Shown: one piece after another, positions 1-9,346 of the stretch
How the letters are laid out: each line of letters starts with the position of its first letter
Numbering within the stretch: position 1 is the first letter of the stretch
DNA from: CAMCYM01 sp964405405
GTDB taxonomy: Bacteria > Bacteroidota > Bacteroidia > Flavobacteriales_D > Sanyastnellaceae
Length of the DNA: 64,000 nucleotides
Direction: 5' to 3'
Assembly (NCBI GenBank): GCA_964405405.1
Contig: CAYONT010000002.1
Span: forward strand, 1-64,000
Made by a program: the position numbers and the translations under genes
Notes under the pieces: model-generated
Database searches by the model: none
Told to the model about the DNA's origin: nothing
Seen by the model: only the letters and a program-made list of their open reading frames with translations

Positions 1-54
1 TCTTGAAAACCGAAGTACTGCAAGGTACCGGGGGTTCGAATCCCTCAGCCTCCG
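1..54 (+). tRNA. tRNA-Ser (UGA), 3' portion
   Basis: The window opens inside a tRNA. An anticodon loop cttgaaa gives anticodon TGA. It is followed by a long variable arm (agtactgcaaggtacc region), a T arm with GGTTCGAATCC at about 31-43, and an acceptor strand ending at 54. A long variable arm with anticodon UGA means serine. CCA is not encoded. The 5' half lies outside the window. Confidence 0.88.
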
Positions 55-67
55 CACTTGAAACGAA

Positions 68-94
68 AGCGCCCGCAACTGCGGGCGCTTTTTT
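68..94 (+). terminator. Rho-independent terminator after tRNA-Ser
   Basis: A 9-bp GC-rich stem (AGCGCCCGC, loop aact, GCGGGCGCT) is followed directly by a T run, 14 nt after the tRNA end. Confidence 0.9.
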
Positions 95-151
95 CATAGG
101 AGGCACATTATCTTGAAGGAAACGCCGCACGAAGTTGCTGGGATCGCATCT

Positions 152-400
152 TCATCCGCGCTGGTTCTTGCTCTTGAACCGAAGGGGCTTGGCAGAGCAT
201 TTGGCACGGTGCTTGGTCAGCCTTCCTGTGACACGGGCACGCCACATCCTGAAAGAACTCGGTTTCATCCAAGTCCGCATGAGCAAACGAACATCATTTT
301 CTTTCAGTCCGAACTGCCGCTCGATGGCTTCAAAGGGGGTTCTGTCCTCCCAGGCCATCTCGATGATTCGGTCTCGTTCTGCCTCTGTGAAACATTGCAT
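152..400 (-). CDS. DUF2805 / TIGR03643-type small protein
   Basis: An 82-residue basic protein. It carries the family signature seen by eye: AERDRIIEMAWEDRTPFEAI, then FGLKENDV and MKPSSFRMWRARV, ending in a Lys/Arg-rich tail. The family is a small, probably helical, HTH-like protein of unknown function found in Bacteroidota and proteobacteria. The ATG at 400 was chosen because the conserved region starts four residues later; the longer upstream reading frame is non-conserved in look. It diverges from the secreted-protein gene at 480. Confidence 0.85.
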   Translation of the reverse strand: MQCFTEAERDRIIEMAWEDRTPFEAIERQFGLKENDVRLLMRTWMKPSSFRMWRARVTGRLTKHRAKCSAKPLRFKSKNQRG

Positions 401-444
401 GACCTGAAAACACCCCAACGGAAACCTTGTTCTCGCACCAAACG

Positions 445-452
445 TACCTTTG
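445..452 (+). promoter_or_regulatory. Candidate -7 box (TACCTTTG)
   Basis: This matches the Bacteroidota -7 consensus TAnnTTTG, 28 nt upstream of the ATG at 480. No well-spaced TTTG -33 element is visible (a TTG sits 15 nt upstream), so the call is tentative. Confidence 0.35.
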
Positions 453-479
453 GGGTGGCCAGCGACGGATCCAAGAAAA

Positions 480-1004
480 ATGAAGCAACTGCATACCCTC
501 CTCATGACGATGGGCCTCATTTCTGCCCTGGGCGGATGGTCCCAAACCACGGAAAGTGCTGCTACCACCAATCCCAAGAGAGAGTTGGTGCAGCGTTTGG
601 TGATCAGCGATGCGAGGAAAAATGGGCGAGACATCACCCCACAGACGCTCGAGGCCGGTGGTGAACTGCTGTTCTATCGAAGGGCAGGGGAGGATAAGCT
701 GTATTTGGCACTAATCAACTCGAAAAGTGCCTCGTATACCGACGGCCCAATCTACGGTCTGACAACCGCCACCATCCCTGAAACGCCAGAAGATTTTGCA
801 CAGGAAACCACATCGTTTCGATGGAGTTACACGCAGTCAGACGGAGTCGCAGGAACTGCCCAAGTCAGCCTTGTTCGCGTGAAGAAACCGCAGGGGGTCA
901 TTTACCAAATGGTGGTGCTAAATGAGGTTCTGGACCAATGGCAATACAAGGGGCACGTAGACGGCACCGTCAATCTTTCTGCCATCCAGGAGAAACGGAA
1001 TTGA
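480..1004 (+). CDS. Secreted protein of unknown function
   Basis: A 174-residue protein with an N-terminal signal peptide (MKQLHTLLMTMGLISALGG, cleavage likely after GGWSQ near residue 20). The mature part is hydrophilic and mixed alpha/beta, with the stretch GELLFYRRAGEDKLYLAL and a C-terminal GTVNLSAIQEK. I recognise no family. The start at 480 is the ATG directly before the signal peptide; an upstream in-frame start at 450 would bury the hydrophobic stretch. It lies 47 nt before the fasciclin gene on the same strand and may be cotranscribed with it. Confidence 0.7.
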   Translation: MKQLHTLLMTMGLISALGGWSQTTESAATTNPKRELVQRLVISDARKNGRDITPQTLEAGGELLFYRRAGEDKLYLALINSKSASYTDGPIYGLTTATIPETPEDFAQETTSFRWSYTQSDGVAGTAQVSLVRVKKPQGVIYQMVVLNEVLDQWQYKGHVDGTVNLSAIQEKRN

Positions 1005-1051
1005 ACATTCCGGCATCGAGAGAGGTTAGCTTAGGTATCAAATCATTTCAG

Positions 1052-2920
1052 ATGAACAAACCTGCTACTTTCCTCCTCAGTGCTTTCGCTTTGATTGCGG
1101 GCACTTTCGGCGCTTCGGCGCAAAATCCATGCAACACCCCCGGTGAGGTGGTGGTTGCATCGGGTTTGGCCTTCAGCCCAGCCAATCTTGTCGTAGACCA
1201 AGGCACCACGGTGGTTTGGGTGAACAACGCCGGAACCCATGATGTGAATGGGATCTCTAGCACGACAGGCATGCCATGGAACAATCCTGAGTCCTTCTCC
1301 ACCCAAGTGGTGACGGGTGCTGCAGGCGGTGTTTGCATGGGTACCCACACCTTTGACGTACCCGGGTTGTACAACTACGATTGTTCTGTCGGAGGTCATG
1401 CCGCTGCGGGCATGGTGGGCACTGTGCTGGTTCTGCCAGTCTCGAACACCGTGGTCGATGTCATCGTCAACAGCCCAGACCATACCATTCTGGAGACTGC
1501 ATTGTTTGCCTCGGGACTCAATGTGCCCTTGAGTGGTCCGGGCCCCATGACGGTTTTTGCGCCAACGGACGCAGCCTTCGACGCCCTTCCCGCTGGCACC
1601 TTGGATGCCGTTCTGGCGAACAACGCCTTGCTGACGGCGATTCTCACCTACCACGTTGCGCCCCTGTCGGCCCTGAGCACGGACCTCAGCGACGGCATGC
1701 AGGTGTTCACGCTGAACGGTGCGATTGTGACTGTGACCATCAACGGTGACGGCGTTTTCATCAACGACGCCCAAGTAACGGTGGCTGACATCGTAGCAGA
1801 CAACGGAGTAGTCCATGTCATTGACGCTGTGCTCTTGCCACCCACGCCAGCAACCAACACGGTGGTTGACATCATCGTGAACAGCCCGGACCACAACACC
1901 TTGGAGACCGCTGTGGTAGCCGCTGGTTTGGTGGAGACCTTGAGCAGCGAAGGACCATTCACGGTGTTTGCGCCAACCGATGCTGCATTCGCTGTGATTC
2001 CTGCTGGGGTGCTGCAATCCATCTTGGCTGACACGGAGTTGTTGACTTCCATTTTGACCTACCACGTGGTGGGCGCCAATGCCCTGAGCACTGACCTGTC
2101 GGATGGCTTGGAAGTGGCCACCTTGAATGGTGCCAATGTGCTGGTGACCATCAACGGTGATGGTGTATTCATCAACGACGCGCAAGTCATCGTGGCTGAC
2201 ATCGTCGCGGACAATGGGGTGGTTCACGTCATCGACGCGGTTTTGTTGCCACCTGCGCCTGAAGCCACCACGGTGGTTGACATCATTGTAAACAGCCCCG
2301 ATCACACCATCTTGGAAACCGCGGTTGTTGCTGCTGGTTTGGTAGACGCACTGAGCGGAACAGGGCCCTTCACGGTGTTTGCGCCGACCGATGCGGCCTT
2401 CAACGCATTGCCCACTGGTACTTTGGAAGCTGTTCTGGCGGACAATGCCTTGTTGACGGCCATCTTGACCTATCACGTAGTGGGCGCATCGGCGCTGAGC
2501 ACGGACTTGAGTGACGGAATGAGCATCACCACCCTCAACGGAGAGGATGTGGTAGTGACCATCAACGGGAACGGTGTGTTCATCAACGGTGCCCAAGTCA
2601 TCGTCGCAGACCTGTTGGCAGACAATGGTGTCGTGCATGTCATTGATGCCGTTTTGTTGCCACCCACCACGGTGACTGACGCTTCAGCTTCGATGGCACT
2701 CACGGTTTTCCCGAACCCCGCATCACACGTAGTGAATGTTCAGGGAAATCTCCTCGCTGGAGACCGTTGGATTGCCATGGATGCCGCTGGACGTCTGGCT
2801 TTTGATGGCGTAGCCCAGAGCACGTTGGACGTCACCGAATGGAAGGCTGGGTTGTACACCTTGCACCTGGTTCGTGCAGGCCAAACCATCGCAACACAGC
2901 GTTTGAGCATCGTCCGCTGA
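1052..2920 (+). CDS. Cupredoxin + three fasciclin (FAS1) domains, T9SS type A cargo
   Basis: A 622-residue exported protein. A signal peptide ends near ASAQ (residue 24). A cupredoxin-like domain follows (about 28-125): it begins with FSPANLVVDQGTTVVWVNN, has a His in GTHDVNG, and a C-terminal loop YDCSVGGHAAAGM supplying the expected Cys, His and Met ligands of a type 1 copper site. Three near-identical FAS1 domains (about 132-265, 269-402, 406-540) each contain TVFAPTDAAF, LTYHV and VVHVIDAVLLPP. The end (about 550-622) is a T9SS type A sorting domain with VFPNPAS and a final LYTLHLVRAGQTIATQRL. FAS1 domains mediate adhesion; the copper site suggests redox or copper binding outside the cell. 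The ATG at 1052 immediately precedes the signal peptide. Confidence 0.9.
   Translation: MNKPATFLLSAFALIAGTFGASAQNPCNTPGEVVVASGLAFSPANLVVDQGTTVVWVNNAGTHDVNGISSTTGMPWNNPESFSTQVVTGAAGGVCMGTHTFDVPGLYNYDCSVGGHAAAGMVGTVLVLPVSNTVVDVIVNSPDHTILETALFASGLNVPLSGPGPMTVFAPTDAAFDALPAGTLDAVLANNALLTAILTYHVAPLSALSTDLSDGMQVFTLNGAIVTVTINGDGVFINDAQVTVADIVADNGVVHVIDAVLLPPTPATNTVVDIIVNSPDHNTLETAVVAAGLVETLSSEGPFTVFAPTDAAFAVIPAGVLQSILADTELLTSILTYHVVGANALSTDLSDGLEVATLNGANVLVTINGDGVFINDAQVIVADIVADNGVVHVIDAVLLPPAPEATTVVDIIVNSPDHTILETAVVAAGLVDALSGTGPFTVFAPTDAAFNALPTGTLEAVLADNALLTAILTYHVVGASALSTDLSDGMSITTLNGEDVVVTINGNGVFINGAQVIVADLLADNGVVHVIDAVLLPPTTVTDASASMALTVFPNPASHVVNVQGNLLAGDRWIAMDAAGRLAFDGVAQSTLDVTEWKAGLYTLHLVRAGQTIATQRLSIVR
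1445..2668 (+). repeat. Three tandem FAS1-encoding DNA repeats
   Basis: Three units with a period of about 410-413 bp start near 1445, 1855 and 2268 inside the fasciclin gene. Similarity is obvious at DNA level, for example in the segments coding for VVHVIDAVLLPP near 1810, 2220 and 2630. This indicates recent internal duplication and potential for copy-number change. Confidence 0.85.
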
Positions 2921-2942
2921 TTCTCAACTTGCAAACCTCAAG

Positions 2943-2978
2943 AAGGGGGGACGCCGCGAGGCTTCCCCCTTTTTTTTT
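2943..2978 (+). terminator. Rho-independent terminator
   Basis: An outer stem AAGGGGG/CCCCCTT encloses an inner GCC-GCGA-GGC hairpin and is followed by nine T. It lies 22 nt after the fasciclin stop. Confidence 0.85.
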
Positions 2979-3063
2979 CACACCTTCCCATTCTGTAATC
3001 TGGTGCATTTCTGAAGGGGATAGAGCGCAACATTTCGCTCGCTTTTGGAGTACAAAGCACGTC

Positions 3064-6000
3064 ATGCGCTCGTTTCCATTGCCCATTTCCAAGGTGCGCT
3101 TGCTCCGGCGGTTGCTCAGCTGGATCATGGGGTTGAGCCTATCAGGATGGTCTCAGCAAGGTTGGAGTGCCCCCGATACATTGGTAGTTTGTTGGTTGCC
3201 ATCAGGTGATTTGTGGCTGGATGCATCGCAATGGCCTGCCGGAGGGCAATTCGGGAATCCAGGCTGGTTGCAATCTGAAACCGGCGGAGCGGTGTCTTGG
3301 GGGCTTCACCCGGACGCAGCCCAACTGGGGATCACACCCGAGGAAGGGGGGTGGCTCATCCCAGCAGCTTGGGCACTCCCGTTGCCATTCGGTGCATCGG
3401 GTTTCATCCCGGTGCAAGGATTCACGCAGCAAATGAATGGTGCATTCTCACCGGAACCGCTGCTGTTGTCCGTCAATGGCCCTCCCAACATTTCGGTCAT
3501 GCCTCCTGCGGGTTACGGTCAGGTCTGCGGACCAGCCACCCTGAGTTTTTACTTGACCAATTTTTCTGGAAATCTCCCCTCGACCACTTATGCCGTTGAT
3601 TATGGAGATGGGGGATTGGCTGGGTATGCTCATCCGCCGCCAGCTTGGCTCAACCGGAATTATTCGCCGAATTCATGCGGGAGTGTAACCCCTGGTGGAG
3701 CGCAAAACGCACATGAGTTTCGCATCACCGCCACGAATGTCTGTGGGGTGTCAACGGCCACAGTGGGACCCATACGCGTCCACACAGCCCCCACCCCTGT
3801 ACCCACCATCCTCGGGCCTCAAGCCTTGTGCGCCGGCGCCGTGGGCACGTACACAACCACAGGTGGAGGAACCATTGCATCCAACGAAGGACCTTGCACA
3901 GCCACACCGCTAGCCTGGACCGCTTTGGGCACGGGGGGAAGTCCCAATCCCACGCCAGGTTCGGGCAATGCATCGGCCTTGGCCACAACGTTCACCGCTC
4001 CTGGGCAGTACAACATTGGCGTGTTTGCGAACCATCCTGTTTGTCCGGATGGCTTTGGGGTACAGCCCGTTTGCGTTCAGCCTCCGTTGGCATCCATGGC
4101 CCAGGCTACTTCCTCTTCAGGTTGTTTCCCGATGACGGTGCAGCTGTTCAACGGTGGGGACAATGCTGGGGCATGTGGAACGGTGGCTTCCCTGTGGACT
4201 TTGTCGGGAGGTGCGTTCGTTTGGGAACCGGGTTCAGGGCCTCAGTCAACTTCTCCGTGGGTCACCTTGCTCGAGCCTGCTATTTACGAGGTGGGATTGG
4301 AGGTGTCTGCGACCGGAGTCACAGGATGCAATGCGGCCACTTCTTCAATGGCCATCGAGGTTTGGGGGGCACCGGAAGTGGAAGTGATGGTCATGGATTC
4401 GGTGTGTGCGGAATCGGTTTGGCTTGGCGAAATCACCAGTTGGGAAAACGGCGGAGCACCTGATTTCACATGGACTTGGCAGTTGTTCGACGCATCAGGA
4501 GGGAGCATCATGTCACAAGCAGGGGCGGAGGTTGCGCTCAGTTTCCCAGCGCAAGAGGACTTCACGGGGACGGTGGTGGCCTCCAATGCATGCGGGGCGA
4601 TGACGGTGGGGTTTGGGGTGGATGTTCGGCCCCTGCCGGGATTGGGATGGGTGGGGGAACCGGGGGCTTGTGCAGGTTCGGAATGGGAGATGGAGGTGGT
4701 ATGGACGTCGGGAGCGCCCGAGTGCGGGGAGGGTGTTGCTTGGACTGGGGTGTCGAACTTGGTGCCCCAGTTGGAAGGGGAGGGTTTGGGGGCTACATTC
4801 TGGATGACGGAGGACTTGGTGGGGGAGGTGGTGGTCGAAGTTGCGGAGGGGGGACGGGTTTGTACCGGGTCGGTGGGGTTCAACGCGGAGGCTTGGGAGG
4901 TGCCGGAATTGGCTTGGGAGGGGGATCTGGCGGCTTGCGCCGGGAGCGAGGAGACAGTTTCGGTGGTCTGGGCGCCCGGAGCTGCCGGCGCGGCAGGCAG
5001 TGAATTCGTGTGGACCCTGGATGGGGTTGTGGTCCCAGAGGAGCAGCTGTCCGGGTCCACCACCGTGCTTCCTGGCGCCACGGGGTTGCTCCAGTGCACC
5101 TGGGATGCCTGGTCTGGAGGAACCCTGGAGGTACTGGTCCAGGATGCCTGGGGTTGCTCGGCGAACTTGCAGGCCTCTTTGGTCGCTCACCCGGTGCCCA
5201 TCGTTGACGCCGGTCCCGATTTCTTGGCCTGCACTGGAGTCGCGAATCTCACCCTCTCGGGCGCCAGTCCACCTGGGGGGATTTGGTCTGGTCCCGGCAT
5301 CGTCAATCCGGTCACTGGGGTCTGGAATCCGGGGGCCGTGGGTGGTGGGGTGACGGGTTTGGCCTACACCCTGACCACAGACCAAGGCTGTACCGCATCG
5401 GATACCAAACTGGCCCAAATCAGTGCTCCGCCGCAAGTGGATGCGGGCCCCACTTTGGAGTTCTGTCATCAAACGACTGAAGTGGTGGCCTTGTCGGGGG
5501 CAACGCCTCTGGGTGGAACCTGGAGCGGCCTGGGCATCACCGATGCCGCGGCGGGGACCTTTTTGCCAGGCAATCTGCCCTTGGGAACCCAGACACTGAC
5601 GTACACAGCGACGGGACCTCAGGGAGCAGGATTGGGGGGGAGTTGCCAAGCATCCGATACACGCAACGTGGTCATTTACGGCAATCCCACGGCGATTCTG
5701 TTGGTCTCAGACCCCTCCGTCTGTGTGGGGGACCAAGCGCAGTGGCAGGTCATCGGGCTGGGCGGATCCCCGCAGCCCGGAGTGGGTTATCAGTACAGCT
5801 GGTCCAGCAACGTCAATGGCAATGGCAACACCGCAACCGCATGGACCTCAGTACCTGGGGAAGCGGTCACAGCCCAAGTGGTCATCACGGACAGCCGGGG
5901 GTGCAGTGATGATGCGAGTTCCAGTGTTTTTGTACTGCCTTTGCCCCAGGTGACCGCGTCGACGAACTTGACCGCTTGCAACCAGCCTTACTTGATGCCC

Positions 6001-7728
6001 CTTCCCCCTGCATCGCCATCCGGCGGAACCTGGAGTGGCCCGGGGGTTCAGACGAACCCAGTGGGTTTTCAACCTGCCAGTGCAGGCTTGGGGGTCCACA
6101 ACATCCAATACACCGTCACCAGTGTATTCGGATGCTCAGCTTCGGCTTCGGCAGTAGCAACCGTGGTGGAACCGGTTTGGGCCCAAGCAGGGGCGGACAC
6201 CACCGTATGCTTGGGCACAGTTTCCGTTCCTTTCAGTGGATACAGTCCGTTGGGAGGAAATTGGTCGGGCCCCGTCCCTGTGACGGCAAATGGGGCGTCG
6301 TTGGCATCCTTGGCATCAGGAACATGGACCTTCGCATATACAACAGGATCAGGCTCTTGCGCCACAACGGACACCCGAGATGTGGTCATTGCCCCCTTGC
6401 CCACCGTGCAAACCACAGCCGAGCCCTCAACCTGCTCCGGTACCGATTGGATGTGGCAAGTGGACGTCATCGGTGGGGTGGGGCCGTGGACTCTGCAGTC
6501 GAACTTGGTCTCGCAGTCCTTGTCGCCGGGGGTTTGGATAGGCCAAACCCAACCCAATTCTTCCCCCTTCCAATATCCCTTCTCCATCACCGATGGCCTC
6601 GGTTGCACAACCACGGGGACGCTCTCCGGCACCCTGATCCCAACTCCATCGGTTCAAGCAGGAACGGATACGGTTTTCTGTGCCCAAGAAGTACCCGCCC
6701 AGCTGGCTCCGGGATTCCCCGCCTCAGGACAATTTTTGGGACTGGGGGACTGGCCTGCAACCGCTTTGACGCCATCCGGTTCGCTCTCTCCATGGCTGGT
6801 GTCACCCGGCGTATACCCTGTAGCCTACGCTTGGACGGATCCCAATTCGGGTTGTACAGGGCGCGACACATTGATGGTGGAAATCAATCCACCCCCGACT
6901 TGGACGCCGCCTGCAGACCTAGCGCTGTGCCCAGATCAAGGCTGGACGCCCATCGCTTGGGAGCCGTCCGATTGGACTGTCAATTTCTCCGCCACATCAT
7001 CGGAAGCAGCGGCCGCCCTTTCAGGTGGGGGAGTAGATCCCCAAAATTTGCCAGCAGGTCCCCATGTCATCCAAGCCGCCGCAGGTGAAGAAACTTGTGC
7101 AGTGACTTCATTTTTTACTCTGACAGTCATTCCATTGCCCGAAGCTGATTCAGGCCAAACCTGGTCCTTCTGCGCCAACGAATCCCCCGTATTGCTCGCG
7201 CCCCCCACATTCAACGGCACCACAACCGGGGCATGGGAGGGAGAGGGGGTTCTCGATGCCGCCGCGGGATGGTGGCAACCGCCTTCGTCACCGGAAAGCG
7301 AAGAAGTCGCCTTCAACCTCTCGTATGCATTCAGTGATCCGATGACCGGTTGCACCGGAAGCATTCCGGTCGAAGTGACCATGCTCCCGGTGCCGGACGC
7401 CTCCATTTTGGGACCCCAGGAGGCTTGTGTAGGGTCTGAGGTCGCATGGGATGGTCCACTCAACATGGGCTCAACCCATGTCTGGGACTGGGGCAATGGA
7501 CTGGAAACCTCGCCTTCATCCGGAGCAACGGAGGTCGTGTTCGATGTTCCAGGAACCTTCGAAGTGACCAGGACGGTCACCACGGCGGAGGGTTGTTCGT
7601 CCGGTTCCAGTGTGTGGGTGAATGTTGTTCCGGTGCCCGCGTGGTCCATTGCCCCGTCGGTCCAAGTAGGATGCAGCCCCTTGGAGGTCACTTGGTTGCA
7701 ATCCACGGAAGCGGTGGGAGGGGAGTGG
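3064..7728 (+). CDS. Giant Ig/PKD-repeat cell-surface adhesin, N-terminal part (cut by gap)
   Basis: 1555 codons are readable before the gap, and the protein resumes after it (7829-9304), so this is one gene of at least about 2050 codons. The start at 3064 (MRSFPLPISK) precedes an N-terminal hydrophobic segment ending near WSQQGWSA. The body is a chain of beta-sandwich modules of roughly 80-100 residues with paired cysteines. Several contain a recurring GGxWSGxG motif (DNA near 5275, 5512, 6019 and 6255), and PKD-type segments occur (VDYGDG near residue 180; WDWGNG near 1475). Residues about 430-640 form an unusual block rich in Glu, Trp and Gly with GGG/GAG codons. Such proteins are typical T9SS surface adhesins related to SprB-like and CHU_C proteins. 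Specific ligand unknown. Confidence 0.85.
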
Positions 7729-7828
7729 NNNNNNNNNNNNNNNNNNNNNNNNNNNNNNNNNNNNNNNNNNNNNNNNNNNNNNNNNNNNNNNNNNNNNNNN
7801 NNNNNNNNNNNNNNNNNNNNNNNNNNNN
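7729..7828. other. Assembly gap (100 N)
   Basis: Exactly 100 N, which looks like a placeholder of unknown true length. Reading frames on the two sides differ by one, so the real gap is not 100 nt (modulo 3) if the adhesin is intact. It sits in a repeat-rich coding region, a normal place for short-read assembly to fail. Confidence 0.98.
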
Positions 7829-9304
7829 GAATGGACTTGGTCTTGGAACAATGATCCCGGCACCCAGGTGCCCATCGAGGTCATTCCGCCCATACCCGGC
7901 TTGGGTCCATCCACAGGGGGTCCGCACGTTTTGACAGTGACGGTTTTCAGTGCGTGCGGAACAGCTTCAGATGCGGCACCCCTTTGGTTGCTGGAGTCGG
8001 CGGTTCAAGCTTCCGGAATCAGCAGTTTCAGCACGGGCTGTGCACCACTGGAAGTAGATTTTGAATTCACGGGTTCCGACGCAGAGACGATCCAGTGGTT
8101 CGGCTCGGGATGGAGTGCCGAGGGTTCATCGGTGTCCCATACTTGGACTTCCCCCAGCAATGAAACCGTCTTGCTGGTGGCCCATGATTACTGTGGAAGC
8201 GACAGCCTCGGGTTTCCTGTAGAGATTTTCGGCAACCCTAGTTTTGTTGCGAACGGCATGTTGCCTGCAGTTTGTTTGGGAGACACGTTGTTTTTGAATT
8301 TGGAAGCCCCGGATCTCACTTCCGTCGAATGGACTTGGGGAAATGGCACATTTACTTCGGGGTCAGAAGCCTGGGTGGTGTATGACGAACCTGGAACATA
8401 CACCCCAGCGGTTTATGCTGAATTTGGATCTCCGGGTTGTTCTCAAGGAGAATCTTGGGTGGTCGAGGTCTTTGATTACCCATCCATCTCCTCTGGACAA
8501 ACTTCTTTCGAGGGTTGCAGTCCGCTGGACGTGGCGATCGATCCTGCAATCGATGTTCCGAATTGGATGGGAACTTGGTCCATATTGCCAAGTGGTGAAA
8601 CCAGTGTGGGCAACAGTTTTGAGTTTACGTTTTCTCATACTTCGCCCATCTCCAATGACACCCAATGGATTCAACTGGTGGCATCGGCAGGTCCCGGATG
8701 CATTGCGTCCCAAACTTGGCCAGTGGTTGTGTACCCAATGCCAGAACCTGCCTTCGAACCCAGTCCATTCGCTGGCACCTGGAGTGCCCCGGATCCTCTG
8801 AACATGGGTTGGCAATTTGAAAACCAATCCGTTGGTGGAACCGATTGGGAGTGGAGCTTTGGGGACGGCAGCATTTCCACGCTGGAATCACCTGAGCACA
8901 TTTATGACTTCGCTGGTAAATTCGAAGTCACCCTCAGTGTCTGGAATGCGGACGGTTGCAGCGCCAGCCATGTGGAGATCCTATCGGTAGAGGATGCGTC
9001 GCAAGTTTACGTTCCCAATGCATTTACACCAGGTGTCCCAATGGACGGCGTGAATGACGGGTTCAAGCCAGTCTTGTCGCATCCAGAGCGATTTGAAACA
9101 CCAGGCAGCTATCGATTCGAGGTGTTCAACCGTTGGGGCAACCATGTGTTCACCACAGAGGATCCCAATGAACCTTGGTTGGGTGAAGGACTATCCGAGA
9201 CCCATTTCGTTCAAGACGATGTCTACCATTGGCAACTGACTTTGCAATGGTCACAAGTAGAGCGCAAAATCATCCAGGGGTCAGTCATCCTGTTGCGAGA
9301 ATGA
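7829..9304 (+). CDS. Giant surface adhesin, C-terminal part with T9SS type B sorting domain
   Basis: 491 residues open from the gap edge, with no start codon needed. They contain Ig/PKD-like modules; the clearest PKD domain is at DNA 8838-8988 (WEWSFGDGS, then SPEHIYDFAGKFEVTLSV). The last 100 residues form the gliding-motility-associated / T9SS type B C-terminal domain: VYVPNAFTP, NDGFKPVL, FEVFNRWGNHVF, DDVYHWQL and the final basic segment. This domain directs export through the type IX system and cell-surface attachment. It is the same gene as 3064-7728, interrupted only by the assembly gap. Confidence 0.9.
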   Translation, partial: EWTWSWNNDPGTQVPIEVIPPIPGLGPSTGGPHVLTVTVFSACGTASDAAPLWLLESAVQASGISSFSTGCAPLEVDFEFTGSDAETIQWFGSGWSAEGSSVSHTWTSPSNETVLLVAHDYCGSDSLGFPVEIFGNPSFVANGMLPAVCLGDTLFLNLEAPDLTSVEWTWGNGTFTSGSEAWVVYDEPGTYTPAVYAEFGSPGCSQGESWVVEVFDYPSISSGQTSFEGCSPLDVAIDPAIDVPNWMGTWSILPSGETSVGNSFEFTFSHTSPISNDTQWIQLVASAGPGCIASQTWPVVVYPMPEPAFEPSPFAGTWSAPDPLNMGWQFENQSVGGTDWEWSFGDGSISTLESPEHIYDFAGKFEVTLSVWNADGCSASHVEILSVEDASQVYVPNAFTPGVPMDGVNDGFKPVLSHPERFETPGSYRFEVFNRWGNHVFTTEDPNEPWLGEGLSETHFVQDDVYHWQLTLQWSQVERKIIQGSVILLRE

Positions 9305-9346
9305 CCAACCCCTGCGAATGATAATATACATTATGTAAAATGAAGC

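Noticed and set aside
1043..2638. Long minus-strand frame opposite the fasciclin gene (531 residues)
   Set aside because: A mirror frame of GC-rich repeats; composition is His/Gln/Gly-rich with no motif, and the plus-strand protein has clear domains.
4513..5649. Long minus-strand frame opposite the adhesin
   Set aside because: Arg/Pro/Ser-rich antisense artefact of the G-rich plus strand.
9305..9346. Palindromic AT-rich element between the adhesin and TPR gene
   Set aside because: TACAT-t-ATGTA is short and could be chance in a 42-nt convergent spacer; no GC stem or T run.
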